A DNA stretch of 64,000 nt from Pannonibacter phragmitetus DSM 14782 (GTDB lineage: Bacteria; Pseudomonadota; Alphaproteobacteria; Rhizobiales; Stappiaceae), in NCBI RefSeq assembly GCF_000382365.1, contig NZ_KB908221.1, positions 1-64,000 on the forward strand, in the 5' to 3' direction. Made by a program: the position numbers and the translations under genes. Positions 35,484 through 45,099 of the stretch are shown here, one piece after another (position 1 is the first letter of the stretch; each line of letters starts with the position of its first letter). The notes beneath the pieces are model-generated. The model was not told the origin of the DNA and did not search any database. It saw nothing but the letters and a program-made list of their open reading frames with translations.

Positions 35484-36998
35484 TCACCGGCGTATCCGGA
35501 CACCCGCCTGGATGCGGTTTTCATCGTAATCCGCACCGGCGATTGAGCTGTCAAAGGTCCGATAGGTATATGTCCCCGTCAAGGCAACGTTGCGTGTCAG
35601 GGCATAGGTTGCTCCCGCCAGCGTGCTGGTGGTTGCCTCTTCAATGCCCACGCCCTGATAGTGGCGCCGCGCATAGCCCGCGCCCGCCTGCGCCACCAGC
35701 CGCTCGGACAGGGCATGGGACACGCGCAGGTCCGCGCTGTAGAGGATCGAGCCGGAGGATCCGGCCAGATCCGAGGGGCTGAGCGTTGTGGTCAGGCCTG
35801 CGGTGACTGTCATCAGCCGCGTCGGCGACCAGACGAGCGAACCGTCGATGGTCAGGCCCGCCAGATCCTGAAGCTGGCGGCTGTCCAGACGCTCCACCCG
35901 CCATCCGGCAGCCACTTCGCCCGCCAGCTTTGGCCCGGCGGCAATGGTCACGCCGCTGCGCAGGGCATAGCCCTTGGCATCGCGGCGGATGCAAGGGGCG
36001 GCGCAATCCTCATCGAAGGAGCGGCGCAGAGCCGTCACTTCGGCAAAGGGCTGCAGCATTGCGCCCGTGCGGGCATCCAGCCGCAGCGTCGCAGAATAGA
36101 GCGTGTTGTCCCGCCCGCTGCGGCCCTCACGGCTCTGCCCTTCCGAATACATCGTCCGGGCCACATCGCCGCGCAGGGTGGCCGCCACAATGCCTGCCTC
36201 GCGGGTCACGCCCAGCGAGGCATTCACCACATTGACATCGCCCTCCCCATTCGGGTTCTCCGCCGTGGAGGTGTCTTCACGCGAATAGGAATGGCCGAGT
36301 GAGCTGTTGATCTGCGTGCTGTCCCCGGCATCCAGCCGCAGCGCCGCTCTGGTGTCGATGGAAGGCTCGCTTCGCACATTGCTGCCGGGATAGGCCGCAT
36401 AGGAGCCGCGCAGCGAAACATCCAGCTGATGCCGGGACCAGTCCGAGCGGATCTGCAGATCGGGCGCAACCGAGTAGAGCGAGTTCGCGCGCCCGCTGGA
36501 AGAGCCGGCCGCATTGTCCGACCAGCCCCCGGAGACCGTGAGTTGCGGCACAACCGTGAAGGTGCCCACCCGCAGTCCAAGCGGCGCGTCATAGGTGGTC
36601 TCGCCGTCAAACACATCGTTGCCGAGGGCACCGCCCTGCCCGCCATTGGCGCTGACCCTGCGCACGGCGTTGACCCGGTCGGAAAAGGGCCGCGTCTGGC
36701 TCTGGCGGCCGGTGCCGGCAAGCCCTGCGGAACCGGCGTCTTGCGTGCCGCCCGTCAGGGAGTAGACCTGCGCCTGCGTGGGATTGACCGGTGACAGGGT
36801 GCCCGTTGCCGCCGGAGCCGAACCGCCGGCCGGCGGCAGCACCTGTCCGCTGGTGCTGTCCATGGCTTGCCCGCTGCCATCAAAGGTGCTGGTGCGCAGT
36901 CCCGTGGCGCCCGTCGACGGACTGCCGGCCACCTGCGCAGCCGCAGGCAAGGCGCCAAAGACGCTCACGAGCAGACAGGAGAGGAACTGGCGCATCAT
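35484..36998 (-). CDS. outer-membrane beta-barrel protein (BBP2-like)
   Basis: About 504 residues. Signal peptide RQFLSCLLVSVFGALPAAAQ, a proline/serine/glycine-rich linker of some 100 residues, then a series of alternating amphipathic strands (e.g. LRVGTFTVVPQLTVSGGWSDN, LDVSLRGSYAAYPGS, VALTGTYTYRTFDSS) ending with a C-terminal IQAGVRIRR strand. This fits a 'putative beta-barrel porin 2' type protein, often linked with exopolysaccharide or capsule loci. The neighbouring kdsD supports an envelope-polysaccharide setting but not a specific role. Two adjacent ATG codons (36998, 36995) are possible starts; no strong ribosome site. Confidence 0.8.
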   Translation of the reverse strand: MMRQFLSCLLVSVFGALPAAAQVAGSPSTGATGLRTSTFDGSGQAMDSTSGQVLPPAGGSAPAATGTLSPVNPTQAQVYSLTGGTQDAGSAGLAGTGRQSQTRPFSDRVNAVRRVSANGGQGGALGNDVFDGETTYDAPLGLRVGTFTVVPQLTVSGGWSDNAAGSSSGRANSLYSVAPDLQIRSDWSRHQLDVSLRGSYAAYPGSNVRSEPSIDTRAALRLDAGDSTQINSSLGHSYSREDTSTAENPNGEGDVNVVNASLGVTREAGIVAATLRGDVARTMYSEGQSREGRSGRDNTLYSATLRLDARTGAMLQPFAEVTALRRSFDEDCAAPCIRRDAKGYALRSGVTIAAGPKLAGEVAAGWRVERLDSRQLQDLAGLTIDGSLVWSPTRLMTVTAGLTTTLSPSDLAGSSGSILYSADLRVSHALSERLVAQAGAGYARRHYQGVGIEEATTSTLAGATYALTRNVALTGTYTYRTFDSSIAGADYDENRIQAGVRIRR

Positions 36999-37234
36999 CA
37001 AAAGCCGGACCGGGACCCATGGGTACAATTCGTCTCAAAATGCGGGATACATGGTTAACCACGGGTTTCCGTCCGGGCATTTGGCAGCGCGGGAAGGCTC
37101 CGCAGCCGCCTTGCACAAGCCATCATCCACCCGGATGCTTGCGCCTCCGTCACAGCTGGCTTAGACAGACGCCAGTCCGCAAAAGGGGCTCAGCCCGCAA
37201 ACGGGCTCAGGTCCGCAGCGCAAAAGGACAAGCC

Positions 37235-38251
37235 ATGCACAGCGCCAGCCTTACCGGAACCGACCCCTCATCACTTTCCAGTGAGGACCGCGAGACTCTT
37301 GCCTCAGCGGACCGCACACTCGGCACGGAGCTGGCAGCTCTGACCTCGCTGCGCGATGCGCTGCAGGACAGTCTGGCTCTGCCCTTCACACGTGCGGTGG
37401 CGCTTCTGCATGGCATTGCAGGCCGCGTCATCATTTCCGGCATCGGCAAGAGCGGCCATATCGGCACAAAGATTGCCGCCTCCATGGCCTCCACCGGCAC
37501 GCCCGCATTCTTCGTCCATGCCAGCGAGGCCAGCCACGGCGACCTTGGCATGATCACGCAGAATGATGCGGTGGTTGCCCTGTCATGGTCCGGCGAAACG
37601 CCGGAACTGGCCAGCATCATCGCCTATACCCGCCGCTTCAAGGTGCCGCTGATCGCCATCACCTCATCGGCCACCAGCGCGCTCGGCAAGGCTGCCGATA
37701 TCGTCCTCGCGCTGCCGCAGGTGACGGAAGCCTGTCCGCATGGCCTTGCGCCGACGTCTTCGACGCTGCTGCAACTGGCCATCGGCGATGCGCTGACCGT
37801 GGCTCTTCTGGAAGCGCGCGGCTTCACCGCGCAGGATTTCCGCGTCTTCCATCCGGGCGGAAAACTGGGAGCAAGCCTCAGGCTTGCCCGCGACATCATG
37901 CACAAGGGCGAGGCCATGCCGCTCACGGTGGAAGGCACGCGGATGCGTGATGCCATCGTGCTGATGACACAGAAGGGCTTTGGCGTCGCCGGTGTCACGG
38001 ATCAGGCCGGCAAGCTCACCGGCATCGTCACCGACGGCGATCTGCGCCGTCACATGAGCAGCAATTTCCTCGACAAGACCGTCGATGAAATCATGACGCG
38101 GCGGCCGAAGTCCGTTCCGGGCGACATGCTGTCAGGTGCCGTACTGGAGTTCCTCAACACGGCGGCGATCACCTCGATCTTCGTAGTGGAAGATGGCAAG
38201 CCTGCCGGTATCATCCACATGCACGACCTGCTGCGGATCGGCGCTGCCTGA
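37235..38251 (+). CDS. kdsD: arabinose-5-phosphate isomerase (KpsF/GutQ family)
   Basis: About 338 residues. It interconverts ribulose-5-phosphate and arabinose-5-phosphate, the first step toward KDO for lipopolysaccharide. A SIS sugar-isomerase domain (about 50-190) has RVIISGIGKSGHIGTKIAASMAS, FVHASEASHGDLGMI and LSWSGETPEL; two CBS domains follow (about 210-335), with the first after DIMHKGEAMPL and the second after VDEIMTRRPKSV. Start at ATG 37235 with AAGGA upstream; longer frames run into the divergent beta-barrel gene. The hairpin AGCCCG-CAAA-CGGGCT lies in its leader. Confidence 0.93.
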   Translation: MHSASLTGTDPSSLSSEDRETLASADRTLGTELAALTSLRDALQDSLALPFTRAVALLHGIAGRVIISGIGKSGHIGTKIAASMASTGTPAFFVHASEASHGDLGMITQNDAVVALSWSGETPELASIIAYTRRFKVPLIAITSSATSALGKAADIVLALPQVTEACPHGLAPTSSTLLQLAIGDALTVALLEARGFTAQDFRVFHPGGKLGASLRLARDIMHKGEAMPLTVEGTRMRDAIVLMTQKGFGVAGVTDQAGKLTGIVTDGDLRRHMSSNFLDKTVDEIMTRRPKSVPGDMLSGAVLEFLNTAAITSIFVVEDGKPAGIIHMHDLLRIGAA

Positions 38252-38374
38252 CGCTAGGGTTGCTTAACGCAGAAACCTCAATTCGCAGCTTGATTAGGGA
38301 TTGATTAGCCTAGTTTCTCTAAGCTCCCTCTCCAGAGTGTTCGGCCTCTCCGGCCTTTGGAAACGGTGCAAGGA

Positions 38375-39142
38375 ATGGATCTGGGTTCAATTATCGGAAT
38401 TGTCGGCTCTTTTGCGATCGTCATGGTCGCAATCCTGCTGGGCGGCAGCTTCGGTCAGTTCATCGATGTTCCGTCCGTTCTCATTGTGATCGGCGGCGGC
38501 CTGGCCGCAACCCTCATCCGCTTTTCGCTTGGTGGCATCGTCAGTGCCTTTGCGGTTGGCGCAAAGGTCGGCTTTGGCGCCAAGAACATCAAGCCGCGCG
38601 ACCTGATTGAGGAAATCAGCGGCCTTGCCGAAATCGTGCGTAAGTCCGGGCCGCTTGGGCTGGAAAATGCCGCTGTTTCGGACCCGACCCTTGCAAAGGG
38701 CGTGCAGTACATCGCCGATGGCTATGAGATCGAGTTCATCCGCGAATCCATGATGCGCGAGCGGGACCTGACGCTTTCGCGCCTGTCCGAAGGCAAGCGC
38801 GTGTTCAAGGCACTGGGCGACAGTGCCCCGGCCTTTGGCATGATCGGTACGCTCGTCGGTCTGGTGCAGATGCTGGCCAACATGGATGATCCGTCTGCGA
38901 TCGGCCCCTCCATGGCTATCGCCCTTCTGACCACGCTTTATGGCGCGCTGATTTCCAACTGCTTCTGTCTGCCGATGGTGGACAAGCTCGACGCCAAGTT
39001 CGACGTGGAAGAGGTCAACCAGACCCTCATCATCGACGGCATCCTGCAGATCCGCGAATCCAAGAGCCCGGCGTTGATCCGCGAGATGCTGATCGCCTAT
39101 CTGCCGGAAAGCGCCCGTGCCGGGCTGATCGACGCGGCATAA
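38375..39142 (+). CDS. MotA/PomA family stator subunit
   Basis: About 255 residues, a four-helix membrane channel protein of the flagellar stator family. It is closest in form to PomA of sodium-driven motors: the N-terminus DLGSIIGIVGSFAIVMVAILLGG, SVLIVIGGGLAATLI, the cytoplasmic ERDLTLSRLSEGKRVFKALGDSAPAFGMIGTLVGLV, and DDPSAIGPSMAIALLTTLYGALISN. The short length (about 255, versus some 295 for E. coli MotA) agrees. ATG at 38375 is preferred to a TTG at 38357. Co-transcribed with the MotB-like gene 28 bases downstream. No other flagellar gene is in the window, so flagellar use is inferred. Confidence 0.88.
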   Translation: MDLGSIIGIVGSFAIVMVAILLGGSFGQFIDVPSVLIVIGGGLAATLIRFSLGGIVSAFAVGAKVGFGAKNIKPRDLIEEISGLAEIVRKSGPLGLENAAVSDPTLAKGVQYIADGYEIEFIRESMMRERDLTLSRLSEGKRVFKALGDSAPAFGMIGTLVGLVQMLANMDDPSAIGPSMAIALLTTLYGALISNCFCLPMVDKLDAKFDVEEVNQTLIIDGILQIRESKSPALIREMLIAYLPESARAGLIDAA

Positions 39143-39170
39143 GGCAGAAGCCGGAAAGGGAGCACAGATC

Positions 39171-40019
39171 ATGGCACGCAAGAAGCCTGCAGGCGGCGGC
39201 GCCCCGGAATGGCTGGTGACATTCGCTGACCTGATGTCCCTGCTCGTCTGCTTCTTCGTGCTGATCATCTCCTTCTCGGTTCAGGACAAGCAGAAGCTCC
39301 AGATCGTCGCCGGCTCGATGAAGGATGCCTTCGGCGTCAAGGAGAACTCGCGGCGTCTTGGCGTGATCGAAATGGAAGGCATTCCGATCCGCGACTACAT
39401 GAAGCAGGTCTCACAGGTTCCGCAGGAACTGGATTCGGACTTCGCCAGCGAGCGTCACGAGAAAAACACCAAGCAGGGCCCCGAAGCCAACACCCACGAC
39501 ACGGTGGAGGCCGAAATCGAGCGTTCCCGCCAGTTCGCCACGGCGGCTGCGACCCTGCGCCAGGCCCTGCAGGAAATGCCGGAGATCACCGAAATCTCCC
39601 AGCACATCATTTTCGAGGAAACAGAAGAAGGCCTCAACATCATGATCGTGGATCAGGATGGGCGGTCGATGTTCCGCGAAGGCTCGAAATATCCCTACGA
39701 AACAACCCGCCGGATTCTGGCAAAGATTGCCCCGGTTCTGGCGGATATGCCGAACCGGATCGAGGTCACCGGTCACACGACAACCGGCAGCGCCGCCACG
39801 GACCCCAATTACACCACGTGGGAGCTGTCGACCGACCGGGCGAACATCGCCCGGCAGATCCTCAATGAATATGGGGTGCCGTCAGACCAGATTTTCTCGG
39901 TGGTGGGCAAGGCCGATACGGAACCTCTGTTCCCGAACGACCCCTTCCTGGCAGCAAACCGGCGCATCAGCGTCTTGCTGATGCGCGAAGCCCCGCCAAT
40001 CCCGCCGGGCAATCTGTAA
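39171..40019 (+). CDS. MotB/PomB family stator subunit with OmpA domain
   Basis: A 282-residue partner of the MotA/PomA-like protein. The single membrane helix carries the ion-binding aspartate in WLVTFADLMSLLVCFFVLIIS; next comes a plug-like segment KLQIVAGSMKDAFGV as in PomB. The C-terminal OmpA/MotB domain, which grips peptidoglycan, has IEVTGHTTTGS, LSTDRANIARQIL and AANRRISVLLM. Ions flowing through the complex drive rotation or other mechanical work. A hairpin sharing a 16-base core with the dispersed repeat follows at 40059-40089. Confidence 0.9.
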   Translation: MARKKPAGGGAPEWLVTFADLMSLLVCFFVLIISFSVQDKQKLQIVAGSMKDAFGVKENSRRLGVIEMEGIPIRDYMKQVSQVPQELDSDFASERHEKNTKQGPEANTHDTVEAEIERSRQFATAAATLRQALQEMPEITEISQHIIFEETEEGLNIMIVDQDGRSMFREGSKYPYETTRRILAKIAPVLADMPNRIEVTGHTTTGSAATDPNYTTWELSTDRANIARQILNEYGVPSDQIFSVVGKADTEPLFPNDPFLAANRRISVLLMREAPPIPPGNL

Positions 40020-40058
40020 GCTGCCCGGACTTGCGCTGCTTGCGCAGCACGGTTTGAA

Positions 40059-40089
40059 ACGGCTCAAGCGCCGCACGCCTTGAGCCGTT
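40059..40089. repeat. hairpin after motB-like gene sharing a core with the dispersed repeat
   Basis: AACGGCTCAAG / CTTGAGCCGTT form an 11-base stem. Within it GCTCAAGCGCCGCACG (40062-40077) is the exact reverse complement of 21226-21241 in repeat copy 1. Lies between convergent genes and may also act as a terminator. Confidence 0.7.
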
Positions 40090-40106
40090 CTCTATGAGAA
40101 TTGGGC

Positions 40107-40562
40107 TTAGTCCGCCTGCCTGACGCGCAAGCGCACACCTTCCACGCCTTCCACAAGCACGCGGGTTCCGGCGGGCAGATCCGGCCCGGAGATTTGCCAA
40201 ACAGTGTCGTCAACGGAAAGCCAGCCAGTTCCTGAGACAATCGGGTCCTTCAGAACATAGATGTGGCCAGCATAGCGGCTGCCCCGCCGGTTGAGACCGG
40301 GATCGCCAAAGGCGCTTTCCCGCCGCCGCATGAACCACCGCCCGGCAATCACGCTGATGACGGACAGCACTGCGAAGAGGATGATGTTCGTCTGCCAGGC
40401 AAGCGGTTCGATCAGATTGACCACGCCAACCAGGATGGCTGCGACGCCGAACCAGAGGAAGAAGGTGCCCGGAACGAGCACCTCCACCCCGAAGAGCAGG
40501 ATGCCGGAAAACCACCAGCCCCAGGCGCCAAGTCCCTGGAAGATCTGCTCAAATGTGCTCAT
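40107..40562 (-). CDS. NfeD family membrane protein
   Basis: A 151-residue protein with three to four N-terminal membrane helices ([54 protein letters not shown]) and a C-terminal OB-fold ([37 protein letters not shown]). This is the short NfeD form that partners SPFH/stomatin proteins and helps organise membrane microdomains. Its ATG overlaps the stop codon of the SPFH gene by four bases, so the pair is translationally coupled. Confidence 0.93.
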   Translation of the reverse strand: MSTFEQIFQGLGAWGWWFSGILLFGVEVLVPGTFFLWFGVAAILVGVVNLIEPLAWQTNIILFAVLSVISVIAGRWFMRRRESAFGDPGLNRRGSRYAGHIYVLKDPIVSGTGWLSVDDTVWQISGPDLPAGTRVLVEGVEGVRLRVRQAD

Positions 40563-41560
40563 GCACCCTCACTCTGCCCCGGACGCGGCACCGAAGGCAG
40601 TCCCGAGCCTGAGCTGGACCGGCTCTCGCCGTCCTTGTTGCCGAATGCCTCGCGGGCAATCTCGCCGATGCCGGTCAGAGCACCCAGCAGTGACGTTGAT
40701 TCCATCGGCAGGATCAGGGTCTTCTGGTTGCGGGATGTCGCCAGTTCCTTGAAGGCTTCGATATATTTCGTCGCAACGAAATAGTTGATCGCCTGCATGT
40801 CGCCGGCAGAAATCGCCTCACTGACGAGGCGGGTCGCCGTGGCTTCGGCCTCAGCCGCGCGCTCGCGTGCCTCGGCATCACGGAACGCCGATTCCCGGCG
40901 GCCTTCGGCCTGCAGGATAAGGGCCTGCTTCTCACCCTCTGCCTTGAGGATTTCGGCCTGCCGCTTGCCTTCGGCCTCCAGGATCGAGGCGCGCTTGTCA
41001 CGCTCGGCCTTCATCTGGCGGGCCATGGAATCCACCAGATCGCGCGGCGGATTGATATCCTTGATCTCGATGCGGGTGACTTTCACGCCCCAGGACTCGG
41101 CGGCGGCATCCACCACGCGCAGCAGGCGGGTGTTGATCTCGTCACGGTTGGACAGCAGCTCATCCAGATCCATCGACCCCATCACCGAGCGGATGTTGGT
41201 CATGGTGAGGTTGAGAATGGCGTTCTCCAGCCCCGCCACTTCATAGGCGGCACGGGCGGCGTCCAGAATTTGATAGAAGGTGATGCCATCCGCCGTCACC
41301 GTGGCATTGTCGCGGGTGATGACCTCCTGGGAGGGGACGTCGAGCACCTGCTCCATCATGTTGAGACGGCGGCCGATCTTGTCGATGACCGGAACAATCA
41401 GGTTGAGGCCCGGCGAGAGGGTGCGCCGGTAGCGGCCGAAGCGTTCGACCGTGAGATTGTAGCCCTGCGGAACAGTCTTCACGCCCGCAAAAATCAGCAG
41501 GATGACGAAGAAAAAGAGTGCGACTAGAACAATGTTGAAACCGTAATCGGCCAAGGGCAT
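40559..41560 (-). CDS. SPFH/band-7 (stomatin-like, QmcA type) protein
   Basis: A 333-residue membrane protein. The N-terminal helix [19 protein letters not shown] is followed by the SPFH domain (about 30-200: [61 protein letters not shown]) and an alanine/glutamate-rich coiled coil (about 205-265: [20 protein letters not shown]) that drives oligomer assembly. Such proteins form large ring complexes at the inner membrane and hold FtsH or NfeD partners. Length and layout match the bacterial QmcA/YbbK group. Upstream gene of the pair with nfeD. Confidence 0.95.
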   Translation of the reverse strand: MPLADYGFNIVLVALFFFVILLIFAGVKTVPQGYNLTVERFGRYRRTLSPGLNLIVPVIDKIGRRLNMMEQVLDVPSQEVITRDNATVTADGITFYQILDAARAAYEVAGLENAILNLTMTNIRSVMGSMDLDELLSNRDEINTRLLRVVDAAAESWGVKVTRIEIKDINPPRDLVDSMARQMKAERDKRASILEAEGKRQAEILKAEGEKQALILQAEGRRESAFRDAEARERAAEAEATATRLVSEAISAGDMQAINYFVATKYIEAFKELATSRNQKTLILPMESTSLLGALTGIGEIAREAFGNKDGESRSSSGSGLPSVPRPGQSEGA

Positions 41561-41690
41561 GCGAGGCTCCCGTCTTATCTGCCTTTAAAACGGGCAGAGT
41601 ATGCGACGGATCAGCCTGCGATGCCACCCGGAAAGAGCCGGGCAGCACCGCCGCCCGGATCAGAAGCATGGTCCTGGAAGGCCGGACGGT

Positions 41691-42770
41691 TCAGAGCCAG
41701 CCGGACAGCTCGCGCTGCACCACCTGTTGCAGCACGGCCATGCCCAGATCGCTGTCGTTGAGGCAGGGGATGTGGGTGAACTCGCCGCCGCCATTCTCGT
41801 GGAAGATCTCTCCGGCTTCTCCGGCAATTTCCTCAAGCGTTTCAAGGCAGTCGGCGACGAAGCCGGGGTTCATCACGGCGATGTTCTTCACCCCCTCCTT
41901 CGCCAGCGCCTCGACGGTCTTGTCCGTGTAGGGCTGCAGCCACTCCTCCGGGCCGAAGCGAGACTGGAAGGTAACCCGCAGCTTCTCCTTGCTCATGCCC
42001 AGCCGCTCGCGCATCAGCCGCGTCGTCTTCATGCAATGGCAGTGATAGGGGTCGCCCTTCTTGAAGTAGGACTGCGGAATGCCGTGATAGGAGGTGAGGA
42101 TCACATCCGGCTCGAAATCGAGCCCGGCAAGATGGCGCTCCACCGACTGGCTCAAAGCCTCGATATAGGCCGGGTCGTCGTGATAGGGCGGCACGGTGCG
42201 GATAGCCGGCTGCCAGCGCATTTCCAGCAGGGCACGGCAGACCTCGTCATTCACCGTCGCCGTGGTCGAGGCGGCATACTGCGGATAGAGCGGGAACACC
42301 AGAATACGGTCGCAGCCATCGGCCTTCAGCGCTTCAAGGCGCGAGCGGATGGAGGGCTGGCCATAGCGCATGGCCCAGTCGATCTTCAGCCGTCCGCCGT
42401 GATCGCCCATCAGCTCGGCGAGCTTGTCCGACTGGCTGCGGGTGATGGTGCGCAGCGGCGACTCGTCCAGCTCCTTGTTCCAGATCTCGTCATAGGCCTT
42501 GCCGGACTTCTTCGGCCGGGTGATCAGAACGATGCCATAGAGGATCGGATACCACAGCGCCTTCGGCCATTCGATGACACGCTTGTCGGACAGGAACTCG
42601 CGCAGATAGCGGCGCATCGGCCAGTAGCTGGTGGCATCCGGGGTGCCGAGGTTCACGAGAAGCACGCCGATCTTGCCCGCCTTCACCGGCGGGTGGGCCT
42701 CCGGCAGCTTGATGCTGCGCATGGATGGGCCGGCTTCAGCCAGGGCTTCAGGGGAAAACTGGACGGTCAT
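41691..42770 (-). CDS. hemH: ferrochelatase
   Basis: About 359 residues. Inserts ferrous iron into protoporphyrin IX, the last step of haem synthesis. Family markers: KIGVLLVNLGTPDAT, FPLYPQYAASTTATVNDE, ILTSYHGIPQSYFKKGDPYHCHC (catalytic histidine and cysteines), FQSRFGPEEWLQPYTD and NPGFVADCLETLEEI. The cysteine-rich DPYHCHC segment is found in alphaproteobacterial enzymes. ATG at 42770 with GGAG upstream is used instead of an upstream start giving an atypical N-terminus. Apparently monocistronic. Confidence 0.96.
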   Translation of the reverse strand: MTVQFSPEALAEAGPSMRSIKLPEAHPPVKAGKIGVLLVNLGTPDATSYWPMRRYLREFLSDKRVIEWPKALWYPILYGIVLITRPKKSGKAYDEIWNKELDESPLRTITRSQSDKLAELMGDHGGRLKIDWAMRYGQPSIRSRLEALKADGCDRILVFPLYPQYAASTTATVNDEVCRALLEMRWQPAIRTVPPYHDDPAYIEALSQSVERHLAGLDFEPDVILTSYHGIPQSYFKKGDPYHCHCMKTTRLMRERLGMSKEKLRVTFQSRFGPEEWLQPYTDKTVEALAKEGVKNIAVMNPGFVADCLETLEEIAGEAGEIFHENGGGEFTHIPCLNDSDLGMAVLQQVVQRELSGWL

Positions 42771-42903
42771 GACAACTCCGGAAACGGGCAGGCGTGCAAA
42801 TGCGCACATTTGGCCGGAACATAAGACACCAGCCAGCCTTGTCCAGTACGTCAGAACTCACAGTCCGGATCATTACCGCCAAAAAAGAAGGGAAAGAGGC
42901 GGA

Positions 42904-44148
42904 TCAGGCCGCCTGCCCTCCATAGTCGCGCTCATCGGAAATGACCTTGCCGTCATTCGGCAGGCTGCCTTCGGCCAGGCATTCAACGGCGCCCTTGAGC
43001 TTGGTCACCTCCCGAAGGGTTGCGGCAATTGCAGAGACCGTTTCCAAAGTGGCCGTTTCCACCTGCAGGGTCATCACATCCTGCTCGCTGGCGCGTGTGA
43101 CAACGAGCCGCGCCTTGCGGATTTCCGGATGGCGGACGAGCACATCGGCGATCTGCACCGGATCAACGAACATGCCCTTGATCTTGGTGCGCTGATCGGC
43201 CCGGCCCATCCAGCCGGCAATGCGCTGCCCGGTGCACCCGCAAGGGGACTGGCCCGGCAGCACTGCCGACAGATCACCCGTGCCAAAGCGGATCATCGGA
43301 TAAATGCGGTTGAAATTGGTGACCACCAGCTCGCCAACCTCGCCGTCTGCCACGGGCGTTCCCGTGCCGGGACGCACGATTTCGACGATATAGTCCTCGT
43401 TGACGATCATGCCGCTGCCAGCCTCGCTCTCATAGGCAATGACGCCCAGTTCCGCCGTAGCATAGCATTGCAGAACGGCAATACCGCGTGCAGCATAATC
43501 GGCCCGCAGCGAGGGAAACAGCGCTCCGCCGGAGACAAGCCCGCGCTTGAGGCTGGACATGTCCCGCCCCAGTTCCTTGCCCTTGTCGAGCAGCACCTTC
43601 AGGAAGTCTGGCGTCCCCACATAGCCGGAGGGCTTCAGCGTCTCGATGGCCTCAAGCAGCATTTCCGTGTTGCCGACGCCGCCGGGGAAGACGGTGCAGC
43701 CCAGCGCCCGCGCGCCGTGATCGAGCAGAAAACCACCCGGCGTCAGGTGATAGGAGAAGGTGTTGATCACCACATCGCCCGCCTGAAACCCGGCTGCTTC
43801 CAATGCACGGGCCACATTCCACGGGTCCTGTCCTTCCGGCTGCGGCTCCCAGATCGGCCCCGGAGACATGAACACCCGCTGCACACCCTTGAGAGAACCG
43901 GCCAGAAACCCGCCAAAGGGCGGCTCCGCCTTCTGGTGCTGCAGCAGGTCCGACTTGCGCAGCACAGGCACGGCTGCCAGCGCCTGCCGCGAGGTGACGG
44001 CAGCAGGATCCACGTCTTTCAGATGGCGGGCCCAGCCGGGCGCTTCCTCTCGCGCATGGCGCAAGATTTCCGGAAGCCGGGCAAAAAGCTCCGCCTCGCG
44101 CTGATCCGGCGACCGCCGTTCGCGCGCTTCACGATGTTCCGCCGTCAT
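42904..44148 (-). CDS. phenylacetate-CoA ligase-like AMP-forming enzyme (PaaK family)
   Basis: About 414 residues, an adenylate-forming enzyme of the PaaK group. Seen: RHAREEAPGWARHL, VPVLRKSDLLQHQKAEPPFGGFL, PGGVGNTEMLLEAIETLKPSGYVGTPDFL, a YATAELGVIAYE core and GWMGRADQRTKIKGMFVDPVQI at the hinge. Such enzymes join aryl or acyl acids to CoA through an AMP intermediate. It is the last gene of the leftward operon that begins with a long-chain acyl-CoA-ligase-like gene and carries a whole Liv ABC importer, so it probably activates the imported acid or a breakdown product. Substrate not deducible. Confidence 0.88.
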   Translation of the reverse strand: MTAEHREARERRSPDQREAELFARLPEILRHAREEAPGWARHLKDVDPAAVTSRQALAAVPVLRKSDLLQHQKAEPPFGGFLAGSLKGVQRVFMSPGPIWEPQPEGQDPWNVARALEAAGFQAGDVVINTFSYHLTPGGFLLDHGARALGCTVFPGGVGNTEMLLEAIETLKPSGYVGTPDFLKVLLDKGKELGRDMSSLKRGLVSGGALFPSLRADYAARGIAVLQCYATAELGVIAYESEAGSGMIVNEDYIVEIVRPGTGTPVADGEVGELVVTNFNRIYPMIRFGTGDLSAVLPGQSPCGCTGQRIAGWMGRADQRTKIKGMFVDPVQIADVLVRHPEIRKARLVVTRASEQDVMTLQVETATLETVSAIAATLREVTKLKGAVECLAEGSLPNDGKVISDERDYGGQAA

Positions 44149-44189
44149 AGCCTGTCCTCGCTTGCTTCGCCTTGAAATACCTGCGCTGG

Positions 44190-45023
44190 TTACGCCAGCC
44201 ACCGCTTGCGGCGCTTGTAATGCTTCACATCACGGAAGGACTTGCGGCCCTCACCGCCGACACCAAGGTAGAATTCCTTGACGTCTTCATTCTCGCGCAG
44301 CGCCTTGGCCTCGCCATCGAGCACAATGCGGCCCGATTCCACGATGTAGCCGTAGGTGGCATAGCGCAGCGCGATGTTGGTGTTCTGCTCGGCCAGGAGG
44401 AAGGACACGCCCTGCTCCTCGTTGAGCTGCTTCACGATCTCGAAGATTTCTTCCACCAGCTGCGGCGCCAGTCCCATGGAGGGTTCATCCAGCAGGATCA
44501 TGCGCGGGCGGCTCATCAGCGCCCGGCCGATGGCGCACATCTGCTGCTCGCCGCCGGAGGTATAGCCCGCCTGACTGCGCCGCCGCTCCCGCAGGCGGGG
44601 AAAGTAATTGTAGACCATCTCCAGATCAGCCTTGATCGCCCCTGCCCCGTCCCGCCGCGTGTAGGCGCCGGTGAGCAGGTTTTCCTCGATGGTCAGATGA
44701 CCGAAGCAATGACGGCCTTCCATCACCTGAATGCAGCCGCGCCGCACCAGATCATTGGGAGACAGATCCTGCACCTGATCGCCCTTGAAGGTGATGCTGC
44801 CCTTGGTCACGTCCCCGCGCTCGGCCCGCAGCAGGTTGGAGATGGCCTTCAGCGTCGTGGTCTTGCCCGCGCCATTGGCCCCCAGAAGGGCAACGATGCC
44901 GCCTTCCGGCACCGTCAGGGACACGCCCTTCAGCACCAGGATGACGTGATCATAGATCACTTCGATGTTGTTCACCGACAGGATGGGGCTGCTGGCCGCA
45001 GCCGGGCTGGAAGCTTGAAGCAC
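44190..45023 (-). CDS. livF: Liv-type ABC transporter ATPase, LivF
   Basis: About 277 residues, second ATPase of the importer. Walker A GANGAGKTT, LivF-type signature YTSGGEQQMCAIGRAL and Walker B MILLDEPSMGLAP are intact. The segment VIYDHVILVLKGVSLTVPEGG begins the domain. I chose GTG at 45023, which has AGAGGA upstream; an in-frame longer version would run through the hairpin of the spacer after the binding-protein gene. In this branch LivF carries a short C-terminal extension (GVGGEGRKSFRDVKHYKRRKRW) that is basic and typical of aromatic-acid-linked importers. Confidence 0.92.
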   Translation of the reverse strand: MLQASSPAAASSPILSVNNIEVIYDHVILVLKGVSLTVPEGGIVALLGANGAGKTTTLKAISNLLRAERGDVTKGSITFKGDQVQDLSPNDLVRRGCIQVMEGRHCFGHLTIEENLLTGAYTRRDGAGAIKADLEMVYNYFPRLRERRRSQAGYTSGGEQQMCAIGRALMSRPRMILLDEPSMGLAPQLVEEIFEIVKQLNEEQGVSFLLAEQNTNIALRYATYGYIVESGRIVLDGEAKALRENEDVKEFYLGVGGEGRKSFRDVKHYKRRKRWLA

Positions 45024-45050
45024 GGGTCTGATCCTCTTTCCGGCATGTCC

Positions 45051-45079
45051 CTGCCGCGGGCGGTTCACGTCCGCGGCAG
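45051..45079 (-). promoter_or_regulatory. hairpin after the Liv binding-protein gene
   Basis: CTGCCGCGG / CCGCGGCAG, extended by CG / CG, forms a stable stem in the 76-base spacer between the binding-protein and livF genes. No T-run. Likely raises the level of the upstream message relative to livF. Confidence 0.65.
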
Positions 45080-45099
45080 AAAGCGCTCCTGAACTCTTG

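Noticed and set aside
38375..40019. Zorya-type defence (ZorAB are MotAB-like)
   Set aside because: The pair matches PomA/PomB, ZorB's features are not evident, and no ZorC/D/E nuclease or helicase genes are near.
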